Notes: generated from the sequence alone by a model not told the origin. A DNA stretch of 15,970 nt from CAUZEO01 sp963578625 (GCA_963578625.1 CAUZEO010000083.1:1-15970), one strand, 5' to 3'. Shown: positions 1-7,533, counted from the stretch's first letter. A program made the numbers and translations.

Positions 1-32
1 AGGGTTCGAAAGTATCGTACCCTGCCTGCGCA

Positions 33-1196
33 ATGTTCCTGCCAACCGGAGACTCTCCCAATCCCAAGAATTTCACGCCGTGGGTCACCTACGCGCTGAT
101 CGGCCTGAACATTGCCATCTACTTGTTTATAACGATTCCGCTTTCGAGACAGGGGGTCGATTCACGGAATCCACTGTTGGCGGAGTATCTCGATACGATT
201 CGGTCTTCCGTTCCTCCCGGCGTCACTCTGCGCCAGGTGATCCAGTCGATATCGAACTACGATCTCTACCTGTTTTCGCACGGCTTCAAACCGGGCGCGC
301 CGCAGCCCTGGGATCTTTTATTCTCGATGTTCCTGCACGGCGGATTGGCGCACATCTTCGGGAACATGCTCTTTCTCTTTATCTACGGGGATAACGTTGA
401 ACACCGCGTGGGGCGCTTCAGGTACCTGGTGCTGTATCTTTTGACCGGGGTTGCCGCCACGGTGTTCTTCAGCGTCTTCGCCCGCGGAAGCATGATCCCC
501 ATGGTTGGCGCGTCCGGCGCAATCTCCGGCGTGCTGGGACTCTATTTTCTGCTCTTTCCCCGAAACGAGGTAAAGGTATTCATTTTCCTGTTTCCAATCT
601 TGATGGACTTTGTCCTGCTTCCGGCGAGGCTGGTGCTCGGCATCTACCTGGTCCTCGACAATCTGCTTCCCTTTTTCTTCGGCGCCCATTCGGGCGTAGC
701 CCATGGTGCGCACATCGGCGGGTTCATTGCCGGATGGTGCATCGCCTTCGTGGGAGAGCGCCATCTCTGGCGCCGGCGCCTTCACCTCCAGGTTGAACGT
801 GATCCGGACGAAACGCCTCCGGACCCGATGCCCGAGCGGCTGCGAAAGGCCATCCATACCGGGAATCACCGTCGTGCCTTACACCTCGCTTCAGAGGCGG
901 AGCCAAAGCACATTGCAAATCTGGGCCCCAAGGAATGTATCCAGCTTTCGAGTTGGATGGAAGAGGCCGGCTACGCCCAATCTGCTGCCCGCATCCTCCG
1001 GGGATGCATCGCCCGGCACCGGAGCGCGGGACTGGCGGAGGTCTACCTCCAGCTAGGCATGTTGCGACTGCGGCAGGGCCAGGATGCTGCCGCCTACCAG
1101 CACCTGATGGAAGCGATTGATCGCGCGAGCGATCCGGACACAAAAACCCAGGCCAAAGCGGCCTTGGAACACGTAAACCTCTACCGCCGAAAGTAG
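33..1196 (+). CDS. Rhomboid-family intramembrane serine protease with TPR-like C-terminal tail
   Basis: This 387-residue membrane protein is predicted to cleave transmembrane substrates within the bilayer. The rhomboid signatures are all visible: HGGLAH at residues 102-107 followed by FGNM, the catalytic serine S161 in GASG (159-162), and the partner histidine H227 in the HIGGF segment after a GVAHG run. Hydrophobic segments cover about 15-37, 94-118, 130-150, 157-175, 180-212 and 222-241. From about residue 265 the protein becomes soluble and helical, with repeated A/L/G spacing (ALHLASEAEP, SAARILRGC, VYLQLGMLRLRQGQ) that looks like two or three TPR-like repeats. Rhomboids of this size with TPR tails are known, so it is not necessarily a fusion error. 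The ATG at 33 has no obvious Shine-Dalgarno sequence, but the residues after it (PxNFTPWVTYALIGLNI) match the usual rhomboid start. The gene is convergent with the next one and its stop codon lies inside a hairpin repeat. The substrate is unknown. Confidence 0.93.
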   Translation: MFLPTGDSPNPKNFTPWVTYALIGLNIAIYLFITIPLSRQGVDSRNPLLAEYLDTIRSSVPPGVTLRQVIQSISNYDLYLFSHGFKPGAPQPWDLLFSMFLHGGLAHIFGNMLFLFIYGDNVEHRVGRFRYLVLYLLTGVAATVFFSVFARGSMIPMVGASGAISGVLGLYFLLFPRNEVKVFIFLFPILMDFVLLPARLVLGIYLVLDNLLPFFFGAHSGVAHGAHIGGFIAGWCIAFVGERHLWRRRLHLQVERDPDETPPDPMPERLRKAIHTGNHRRALHLASEAEPKHIANLGPKECIQLSSWMEEAGYAQSAARILRGCIARHRSAGLAEVYLQLGMLRLRQGQDAAAYQHLMEAIDRASDPDTKTQAKAALEHVNLYRRK

Positions 1197-1219
1197 CACG
1201 GGCATCCGACCCGTGCTAC
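1193..1219. repeat. Dispersed 27-bp hairpin repeat, copy A, at rhomboid 3' end
   Basis: A perfect 10-bp inverted repeat (GTAGCACGGG / CCCGTGCTAC) encloses a 7-nt loop (CATCCGA). It starts one base before the rhomboid stop codon TAG (1194-1196), so the stop is part of the left arm. A near-identical unit in reverse orientation lies at 13769-13795. There is no U-tract, so it is not a classic intrinsic terminator. It may still stop convergent transcription or protect the mRNA 3' end. Confidence 0.85.
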
Positions 1220-1307
1220 GGAACGCGAACTTCGACATTCGACACTTTGCCCCACAAACCGGTTGGGTTCCACTCCACAGGATGCCCGCGCCACGTTTGC
1301 GGCGCGC

Positions 1308-2297
1308 CTACACGTCCGCTACGATCTTGTCGTAGAACCCAAGGTAGTCGTCACGTGCTTCGCCCGCACGGCACTGGATGGCACTGCGTGGATGGGCATT
1401 CATCTGCCCGGTAATGTTGTACGGCACGGATGGGCCCCAATCATATTTAGCCTGGATTGGGAGCATCGTTTCCTGGATCGCCTTGAGAATCGGACGCAAT
1501 TTGAACTTCGGATTACGAAGAAACCCGAGAAGAATTTCAGTGTGGCAATTGCCGGCGCCGCGACCCATGCCCAGGAGCGTACCATCGGCGCGGTTGGCGC
1601 CGAGGATGATTGCTTCGATGGTGTTCGCAAAGGCGAGCTGCAGATTGTTGTGCGCATGGATCCCGACATCCTTTCCGGTTCCCTCCAGCGCCTTGGAGTA
1701 TTTCCGAATCAGGTGGTCAATCTGTTCGCGGTAGAGATTTCCATAGCTGTCGACCACGACGACGGCCAGGGCAGGGGTCTCGCGGGCGAGCTGCAGCATC
1801 TGATCGATTTCCGCTTCCTGAACAATGGAAATCGCCATGACGTTAAGACAGGTTTCATATCCCATCTCGTGCGCGTGCTCGATCATGTCCGTTGCTTCCT
1901 CAATCTGATGGACATAGCAGGCGACCCGAATCATATCGAGAACGCTCTCGTTTGCGGGAATAATCTGGTTCTTCCAGTCGCTCTTTCCACCGGCGTCCGC
2001 CATCGCGCACAACTTCAAACCGGTCTCGCTCGAGGAGTGATCTCCGACCGCGCGCCGCATGTCTTCCTCGTGGCAATGACGCCAGGGACCGAACTTATCC
2101 TTGGGGAACTGTTCCGGGGAATTCTTGTATCCGATCTCCATGTAATCGATTCCCGACTCGACACACGCTTCGTACACCGCCTTTACCTGGTCGTCGGTAA
2201 ACTGCGAATCATTCACGAGGCCGCCATCACGAATCGTGCAGTCAAGCACCTGCAACTCAGGGCGATATGTAATCCAAGGGGCTTTATCCGTTGTCAT
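1308..2297 (-). CDS. DRE-TIM metallolyase, 4-hydroxy-2-oxovalerate aldolase/HMGL-like
   Basis: The 329-residue protein has the fold of the HMG-CoA lyase/isopropylmalate synthase/4-hydroxy-2-oxovalerate aldolase group. These enzymes make or break C-C bonds next to a keto group using a divalent metal. The sequence shows the N-terminal strand with the metal-binding aspartate and catalytic arginine (LDCTIRDGG, residues 18-26), the two-histidine metal site HAHNN (214-218), and the family glycine-rich loop GMGRGAGN (243-250). Length is close to the aldolase-only members; there is no regulatory or DmpG communication domain. It begins directly with MTTDKAPW after a good ribosome site (GGGAG about 6 nt upstream of the ATG on the minus strand). 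No acetaldehyde dehydrogenase partner (DmpF-like) lies nearby, so the meta-cleavage aldolase role is not supported by context. The substrate cannot be assigned. A weak GC-rich hairpin (1287-1306) lies just beyond its stop codon. Confidence 0.85.
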   Translation of the reverse strand: MTTDKAPWITYRPELQVLDCTIRDGGLVNDSQFTDDQVKAVYEACVESGIDYMEIGYKNSPEQFPKDKFGPWRHCHEEDMRRAVGDHSSSETGLKLCAMADAGGKSDWKNQIIPANESVLDMIRVACYVHQIEEATDMIEHAHEMGYETCLNVMAISIVQEAEIDQMLQLARETPALAVVVVDSYGNLYREQIDHLIRKYSKALEGTGKDVGIHAHNNLQLAFANTIEAIILGANRADGTLLGMGRGAGNCHTEILLGFLRNPKFKLRPILKAIQETMLPIQAKYDWGPSVPYNITGQMNAHPRSAIQCRAGEARDDYLGFYDKIVADV

Positions 2298-2552
2298 CTA
2301 GTTCTCCCGTCTACTTTCGCGAATCTACTACGCCCCTGCTCTCAAAAAACCGGCAAAAAGCGTAACCAGCCTGCAAACTTACACGAAACAAGCTATCAAA
2401 GCAATGCCTATCCGCTGAGTGACGGCCAAGGACTTTCGCACCGTTTTCGTCGACAATGAGCGGGGGGGAGTACGATGATGGAGCGACCAGCTTGTGATCG
2501 TAGTGTGAAGTATTGAGTCATGAGGAAGTTCCCGTCATATCGAGGGCTCCGC

Positions 2553-2560
2553 AGGAAGGG
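2553..2560 (+). promoter_or_regulatory. Ribosome-binding site deciding the ThuA-gene start
   Basis: The purine-rich AGGAAGGG sits 9 nt before the ATG at 2570. An in-frame TTG at 2513 would add 19 residues, but these do not resemble the family and TTG is a weaker start. The ATG at 2570 gives MRNLILSGG, the expected first beta-strand of a ThuA domain. Confidence 0.6.
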
Positions 2561-2569
2561 ACCAGCTCG

Positions 2570-3238
2570 ATGCGAAACCTGATCCTCAGCGGTGGCATTG
2601 CCCACGACTACGCCGCAACCTCACCGATCCTGGCGGAAATTCTCTCTGAAATAGGGATTGCGTCAGAGATTCGAGAGGAGTTCGATCTGGTTGAGAGTGG
2701 AGCTTTGTCTGACTTCGACCTGCTCACGCTAAATTGCGTACGATGGACATGTGCTCGGAATCCGGATTTCCGAGACAGGTGGGGATTCGAACTCTCAGAG
2801 AAAGCGCGCCTGGGCATTCTGGACTACCTCGCACAGGGCAAGGGCTTGCTGGCATTGCATTGCGCGACCATATGCTTCGATGATTGGCCGGAATACCGGA
2901 ACATTCTCGGCGCATGGTGGAAATGGGATCACTCCGGACACGGCCCCTACCGGGATCACGTCATGCACATTCAAGACAGTACGCACCCCATCACAAAAGG
3001 CCTTGAGGACTTCACGGTAATGGATGAGCTCTATACGAATCCGGTGATCGTCGACAGGGTAGATCCACTGATGACGGCCGACTGGGAAGAGAAGACCCAC
3101 CCGATGCTCTGGGTTCGGGCGTACGGCAATGCACGCATATGCTATTGCGCGCCAGGTCACGGCGTCGAGACATTCGAGAATTCAACCCTCCAGAAAATAC
3201 TCCAGCGGAGCGCTCTCTGGGTGACTCGAAAGCTCTGA
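2570..3238 (+). CDS. ThuA-domain (trehalose utilization-like) protein
   Basis: The 222-residue protein has the flavodoxin/glutamine-amidotransferase-like ThuA fold found near sugar-metabolism genes in many environmental bacteria. Recognisable parts are the first strand and loop MRNLILSGGIAHDY, the strand after the LDYLAQGKGLLALHCA segment (about residues 85-100), the conserved HPITKGL followed by F-V-DELY (about 140-158), and the terminal HPMLWVRAYGNARICY...PGH block (about 180-205). No signal peptide or membrane segment is seen, so it is probably cytoplasmic. The biochemical role of ThuA proteins is poorly established; rhizobial ThuA acts in trehalose/disaccharide oxidation, and that should not be transferred directly here. 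It is divergent from the upstream lyase gene and convergent with the LysRS gene, so it is probably transcribed alone. I chose the ATG at 2570 from the ribosome site and the fold start. Confidence 0.85.
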   Translation: MRNLILSGGIAHDYAATSPILAEILSEIGIASEIREEFDLVESGALSDFDLLTLNCVRWTCARNPDFRDRWGFELSEKARLGILDYLAQGKGLLALHCATICFDDWPEYRNILGAWWKWDHSGHGPYRDHVMHIQDSTHPITKGLEDFTVMDELYTNPVIVDRVDPLMTADWEEKTHPMLWVRAYGNARICYCAPGHGVETFENSTLQKILQRSALWVTRKL

Positions 3239-3353
3239 TGCGGAAAAGAAGAGAGAGGGCAAGAGTCGGTGATTACGTTTTGGGTTACGGATTCCCGCCA
3301 TGCCGCCCGTGCGGCTATCGTTCTCCGCATGGCCCGGTTGCTGCGAATCGCCG

Positions 3354-5252
3354 CTATGTATTCATAGAGACTTTGATGCCGGCTTGATTCTCCAACTCGC
3401 CAATCCATTCGAGAGCACAAACATCGAATTGCTCGAATGCTTTTTCCCCAGGCGTGTCCGTGCTCTTAAACCGTTCGAAAAGCACGCGTTTACAGTATGT
3501 TTTGGTGTCGGCCATCTTCGAATAAAACTCAATGACACCGATGCCATGTTCGTGATGTTGACCCGGCGGATCTGACGGCAGCTCGCGCCCATTGGAGATG
3601 AAATCCAGTGTAGCCGAGAGCGTTGAAATTTCGGGCTTCTCTTTTTCAAGCCACTGTTCAAAGGCTTCGTCAGTGATTCCGGTCTCTTCCCAAAAGTCAA
3701 TTTTGTCCACGGGCAATTCAGCGCAACGCCGGGTCACGAAATCACGGTCGAGGAATGAAAGCAGGTTGCCTGCTTTCGGGCCTGCCTCGCGGTCAAGCAA
3801 CACTCGATAAAGCGCCTTGAACGCCTTGGGTTGATGAATCGGCGTTAGACGGGCGGCGTTGAAGACAGCGACCTGCAAGGCTTCGCCCTCCCATTGTGTT
3901 TTCGGCAGGAGGCCGGAGAAGGTTTGCAAAAAACCGCGTTGGGCAGCGGTGAGTTCCTGCGCACGCGCCGGCAATTTTTCCTGCAGGCGAGTTTTCTCTT
4001 CCTCCGCCGCGTAGTTCGTCAGCCAGTAATTTGCGGCGCGAATGCGGAGGTCGAGGTGTTTGCGCTCCAGTTCGGTGAAGGGCGAGCCTTTCCGCTTTTC
4101 CAATTCCTTTACCGCGTCAAGATGCGGCATTTGGACGAGAGCGATGACGAGTTGAAAATCCGCGACCCAATGATCCGCCTCCGCCTCCGCTCGCGACAAT
4201 TCATAAACGCGCTTGTCGTCCACCGAAATTTTCGGGTCGTGTAAATAGCGCCGATGGAAGCGGTCGAATTCGTTGAACACCTTGATGATGTGAACCTCCG
4301 TAGGTTCGAAGTTCACGGCCTGTCGTGGGGGCGTGCGAATCATCAGAAATCGCAGGATCTCCGGTGGCAGAAAATCCGCCATGGCGCGCGAGGAAACACC
4401 GACGCCTTTGCTCGAACTCATCTTCGCGCCTCCGACGAGGAAAAAGTCGTAAGGACAGTTAAGCGGCGGCTCTTGCCCGAAAATCGCGCGCAGGCACGCT
4501 ATCGCCACGTCGCGCGAGCCGCCTTTGGTGCTGTGATCTTTTCCCGCGCCTTCAATCGTGACAGGAAATGTTTTCCACTTCGCGCACCATTCGAGTTTCC
4601 ACGGCAATTTTCCATTGCCGTCGAATGGCGACATCTTGCCGCGATGTCCACATCCACGTGCCCACTTCACCAAATCCGGCTTGCACTCGTAGACAACTTC
4701 TTTGCCGTCGTAGGCTGTAATTTCGGTCGTGCCAATGCGCCCGCACTCTTCGCAGATGACTTGAAACGGAAGCCAGGTGTCCGGTCGCTCCGCCCCGCTG
4801 ACCTCCTTGTAGATGCGGCGGACGATATCAGCCTTGCGAAGAATCGCATCAATTGCCTCATTAAACTTTCCGGCGCGGTAAATATCGCGCATCCGGTAAA
4901 ATTCCGGTTGCACGCCCAGTTCGTCAAACACGGTGAAGAATTCAGAGATGAAATGCTCCGCCATGTCCGTGGCTTCTGAGCCGGGCGGTGGCGGCGTGTT
5001 GCAGAGAGGCGCGCCTAGATATTTTTCAAAGTGCTCTGTCTCGCCGTAAGGAATTTCGTCCACCGGATCGTAATCATCCACGCCGAACAAGTAGCGGACG
5101 GGCACTCCTTTGGACGTAAGCGTCCGGAAAATAGCGTCGTGAATCAGTGGTCCGCGCAACGCGCCCACGTGCGCGCGCCCCGAAGGCGTCTTCGAGTCGT
5201 TAATGGTCTGCGGCCCGTCAATCTTCTCAACCAGTTGGTCACACCAAAACAT
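3354..5252 (-). CDS. lysS: Class I lysyl-tRNA synthetase with C-terminal extension
   Basis: This cytoplasmic enzyme charges tRNA-Lys with lysine at the cost of ATP. It belongs to the class I LysRS family typical of archaea, spirochaetes and some other bacteria, not the common class II enzyme. Evidence: start MFWCDQLVEK, the HIGH-type motif in PSGRAHVGALRG (about residues 23-34), a cysteine cluster (C167, C170, C190, C201) consistent with zinc binding, the family-specific IEGAGKDHSTKGGSRD (about 233-248), and the KMSKS-type loop KMSSSKG (277-283). A ribosome site (AAAGGA) lies just upstream on the minus strand. The protein has 632 residues, whereas many family members are near 520. The anticodon-binding part appears to end at about 512 (GNLLSFLDRDFV region), leaving about 120 extra residues with an FYSKMADTKTYCKRVLFERF stretch that I do not recognise. 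The gene looks somewhat less GC-rich than its neighbours, consistent with transfer but not measured. Confidence 0.95.
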   Translation of the reverse strand: MFWCDQLVEKIDGPQTINDSKTPSGRAHVGALRGPLIHDAIFRTLTSKGVPVRYLFGVDDYDPVDEIPYGETEHFEKYLGAPLCNTPPPPGSEATDMAEHFISEFFTVFDELGVQPEFYRMRDIYRAGKFNEAIDAILRKADIVRRIYKEVSGAERPDTWLPFQVICEECGRIGTTEITAYDGKEVVYECKPDLVKWARGCGHRGKMSPFDGNGKLPWKLEWCAKWKTFPVTIEGAGKDHSTKGGSRDVAIACLRAIFGQEPPLNCPYDFFLVGGAKMSSSKGVGVSSRAMADFLPPEILRFLMIRTPPRQAVNFEPTEVHIIKVFNEFDRFHRRYLHDPKISVDDKRVYELSRAEAEADHWVADFQLVIALVQMPHLDAVKELEKRKGSPFTELERKHLDLRIRAANYWLTNYAAEEEKTRLQEKLPARAQELTAAQRGFLQTFSGLLPKTQWEGEALQVAVFNAARLTPIHQPKAFKALYRVLLDREAGPKAGNLLSFLDRDFVTRRCAELPVDKIDFWEETGITDEAFEQWLEKEKPEISTLSATLDFISNGRELPSDPPGQHHEHGIGVIEFYSKMADTKTYCKRVLFERFKSTDTPGEKAFEQFDVCALEWIGELENQAGIKVSMNT

Positions 5253-5482
5253 ATCGTCCTTTGCCCTTGATCCTTCAGCAAGGTTTCAGATTCCGCACAT
5301 CGACACAAGGCCGAATCAGATTTTCTTCCTCAATCCGCTCCCGACGGTCATGAGAAGAAATCTCGCGATAATGGCATAAGAATGACGCCATTGCGCAGAG
5401 GCGTATTTTTCCACCCTTGTTTTCCATACCCAACCTGTGGCACCGTTCGCAATCCGACTTTTCTCCTGCACTTGAGATGTAG

Positions 5483-6364
5483 ATGCCCCTGGCCAGTATA
5501 AAGACAATGTTCGAGTCCGCTGTCGCGGGAAAGTACGCGATCGGATACTTCGAGAGTTGGAACCTTGAATCACTGCAAGGCGTCCTCGACGCTGCCGAAG
5601 AAACACGGTCGCCCATTGTGATCGGTTTTAACGGCGAATTCCTCAGCGATCCTGATCGACTGGCGGCGGAACGACTGGCCCTATACGGAGGCGCCGGAAA
5701 GGCGGCGGCCGAAGCCTCCCCGGTACCCTGCGGATTTATCTTTAATGAATGCACCCGCGACGAGTGGTCGCTCCGGGCGATTGACGAAGGGTTCAACCTG
5801 ATCATGCCCATTGACGGCGGGAACGACTACGAGGCGTATATCCTGCGCACCGCGGAGATCTCGGGACGAGCGCATGAGCATGGCGTGGCGGTTGAGGGGG
5901 AAATCGGGGAGTTGCCGGATGGGTTTGACGCGGCCCACGAAGGACTCTCCACGCACCCGGACCAGGCCGCCGACTTTGTCGAGCGAACAGGCGTGGATCT
6001 GCTTGCCGTCAGCGTAGGCAACGTACACTGCCATACCGGGGACGGCATGGGACTTGACCTGGAACTGCTCGAGAAGATCCGCCGGCGGGTGGATATTCCC
6101 CTGGTGCTGCACGGGGGAACCGGAATCGAAGGCGGGGCACTCAAGGAGGCCATCGCACTGGGCGCTGCAAAAATTAACTACGGCACGTACCTGAAGCGGG
6201 CATACCTGGATGCGGTGCGAAAGGCATTGGATTCGCAATGCCCTGATCCCCACAAATTGCTGGGTGGCGGTGGAGAAGAAGACGTGATGGTGCTCGGTCG
6301 CCACGCCATCAAAGACGCCGTACTGGAGCGCATCCACCTGTTGGGGTGCTGCGGAAAGGCATGA
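5483..6364 (+). CDS. Class II fructose-bisphosphate aldolase-fold protein lacking the usual H-x-D-H motif
   Basis: The 293-residue protein aligns along its length with class II aldolases (FbaA/GatY/KbaY), zinc enzymes that split ketose bisphosphates into dihydroxyacetone phosphate and an aldehyde. The family-like start MPLASIKTMFESAVAGKYAIGYF supports the ATG at 5483 over the one at 5507. Retained parts are VEGEIGEL (about 137-144), a histidine at 182 in GNVHCHTG matching the second zinc ligand, H210 in LVLHGGTG matching the third ligand and phosphate loop, and AAKINYGTYLKRAY. The decisive difference is at residues 83-90: an ungapped alignment with the usual A-L-H-L-D-H reads G-F-I-F-N-E, so the first zinc histidine becomes Ile86 and the catalytic aspartate becomes Asn88. 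The standard mechanism is therefore unlikely. It may be a different lyase, an epimerase-like enzyme or a non-catalytic relative. It lies 140 bp upstream of the dehydrogenase genes on the same strand. Confidence 0.85.
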   Translation: MPLASIKTMFESAVAGKYAIGYFESWNLESLQGVLDAAEETRSPIVIGFNGEFLSDPDRLAAERLALYGGAGKAAAEASPVPCGFIFNECTRDEWSLRAIDEGFNLIMPIDGGNDYEAYILRTAEISGRAHEHGVAVEGEIGELPDGFDAAHEGLSTHPDQAADFVERTGVDLLAVSVGNVHCHTGDGMGLDLELLEKIRRRVDIPLVLHGGTGIEGGALKEAIALGAAKINYGTYLKRAYLDAVRKALDSQCPDPHKLLGGGGEEDVMVLGRHAIKDAVLERIHLLGCCGKA

Positions 6365-6391
6365 TTCGATGTAGTCGTTATGAATGGTTTT

Positions 6392-6412
6392 CAGTAGTCA
6401 GTAATCAGTGGT
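6392..6412 (+). repeat. Three tandem 7-bp units
   Basis: CAGTAGT, CAGTAAT and CAGTGGT follow each other without a gap between the aldolase-like gene and the E2 gene. This may be a small operator-like direct repeat or a chance microsatellite. The rest of the 140-bp gap shows no clear promoter. Confidence 0.35.
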
Positions 6413-6504
6413 GCCCCCGGCTGGGCCGCACTGAAACCTGCACGATTAAGCAAGTAAAATGAATCCAGTACCCGACAACCGAAAAACAACAACCGAAAGC
6501 CGAT

Positions 6505-7533
6505 ATGGACGTTGAACTTAAAATGCCCGATCTCTCAACCACCGGGTCGGAAGTCACCCTGTTGAACTGGCTGGTGGAGGTGGGAGAGGAGGTCAAACGG
6601 GGACAACCACTGGTTGAGATTGAAACCGACAAGGCCACCATGGAGGTCGAATCAGTGGCGGCGGGGACGGTCAAGGAATTGTGCGCTGAACCCGGCACGG
6701 AAGTCGCCGTCGGGGCGGTGATCGCGATCATCGAGAAGGCCGGCTCCGCTGCGCCCGCTCCGGACGCCGTGGCCTCGGCCCGCGATACGGAGAAGCAATC
6801 GCCCGACCGACCCGCATCGAAACCCAAACCCGGATCGCTCTTTGCCAAAAAGAAAAAGCCGGGCACGGAGACTCCCGCGAAGTCGCGCGTCATACCACCG
6901 GATGCCGCGATGGCGTTCGTCGGCAAGCGGATGCAGCAGAGCAAACAAACCGCGCCCCACTTTTATCTTCAAACCTCCGCCAATGCCGATCCGATGAGTG
7001 CCCGGCGCCAGGCTTCGGAACCGAAGCTGGCGTGGGACGCATTCTTTGTGAAGGCGATCGGCACGGCGCTGCAGGAGTTCGACCGGATGTGTTGTTCAAT
7101 CGAGGGCGAAAACCTGGTGCGGCGTGAGGAACAATCCGTCGGTGTGGCGGTCAGTTTCGACGAGGCGCTGTACGTCCTGCCCGTCCGCGATCCCGCCGGC
7201 AAATCGCTGGAAGATATTTCGGGTGAGATCCGCCGCAACGCTGAAGCGCTCCGGTCCGGGGACAAGGAGTTACGCAAACTGCAGCCGGCCTGCCTGACGG
7301 TTACCAATCTCGGCGCCGCGAATGTCGAGGTGTTCAGCGCCATCATTAATCCCCCGGAATCCGCCATCCTGGCAGTGGGGAAAATCGAACCCAAACCCGT
7401 TGTCGTCGATGGCGAGATTGCCGTGCAGAGCCGAGTGAACCTCGTGCTCTCGGTTGACCACCGTGTGGTCAATGGACGTTATGCAGCGGACTTCTTAAGC
7501 CGCATCGTGAAAGAACTGGAAGAGACTATATGA
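6505..7533 (+). CDS. E2 dihydrolipoamide acyltransferase of a 2-oxoacid dehydrogenase complex, no visible PSBD
   Basis: E2 carries the acyl group from E1 on its lipoyl arm and transfers it to CoA. The first ~78 residues form a lipoyl domain with the lipoylated lysine K43 in the EIETDKATMEVES hairpin. A linker rich in Ala, Pro and Lys follows (about 80-133). The catalytic domain starts near SRVIPPDAAMAFVGKRMQQSKQTAPHFYL and ends with SVDHRVVNG (316-324) and YAADFL; H319 is the expected catalytic histidine. Position 323 is Asn where many E2s have Asp in DHRxxDG. I see no peripheral-subunit-binding domain (the usual PAVRRLARE...G-x-G-x-x-GR-I-x-x-x-D pattern) between the lipoyl and catalytic domains. 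At 342 residues it is short for an E2. It overlaps E1alpha by four bases (ATGA), showing translational coupling. E2 stands first here, whereas the common order has it last. The acyl substrate (pyruvate, acetoin or branched-chain) cannot be fixed. Confidence 0.92.
   Translation: MDVELKMPDLSTTGSEVTLLNWLVEVGEEVKRGQPLVEIETDKATMEVESVAAGTVKELCAEPGTEVAVGAVIAIIEKAGSAAPAPDAVASARDTEKQSPDRPASKPKPGSLFAKKKKPGTETPAKSRVIPPDAAMAFVGKRMQQSKQTAPHFYLQTSANADPMSARRQASEPKLAWDAFFVKAIGTALQEFDRMCCSIEGENLVRREEQSVGVAVSFDEALYVLPVRDPAGKSLEDISGEIRRNAEALRSGDKELRKLQPACLTVTNLGAANVEVFSAIINPPESAILAVGKIEPKPVVVDGEIAVQSRVNLVLSVDHRVVNGRYAADFLSRIVKELEETI

Noticed and set aside
1263..2459. 398-codon frame opposite the DRE-TIM lyase
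   Set aside because: It has no recognisable motif and lies antisense to a gene with complete metal-site motifs.
3239..3353. GC-rich pairing (GCCGC...GCGGC near 3302-3315) as terminator between the convergent ThuA and LysRS genes
   Set aside because: The stem is only 5 bp with no T-tract, so it is not distinguishable from background in GC-rich DNA.
5253..5482. Search for a shared regulatory element between divergent LysRS and aldolase-like genes
   Set aside because: I found no T-box, riboswitch or strong promoter pair. TATAAA-like sequence near 5498 is inside the coding start.
5275..5811. Minus-strand frame ending just upstream of the LysRS gene, with a 50-residue tail (from 5427) outside the aldolase gene
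   Set aside because: Most of it is antisense to the aldolase-like gene. The 50-residue tail has no convincing ribosome site or homology that I recognise.
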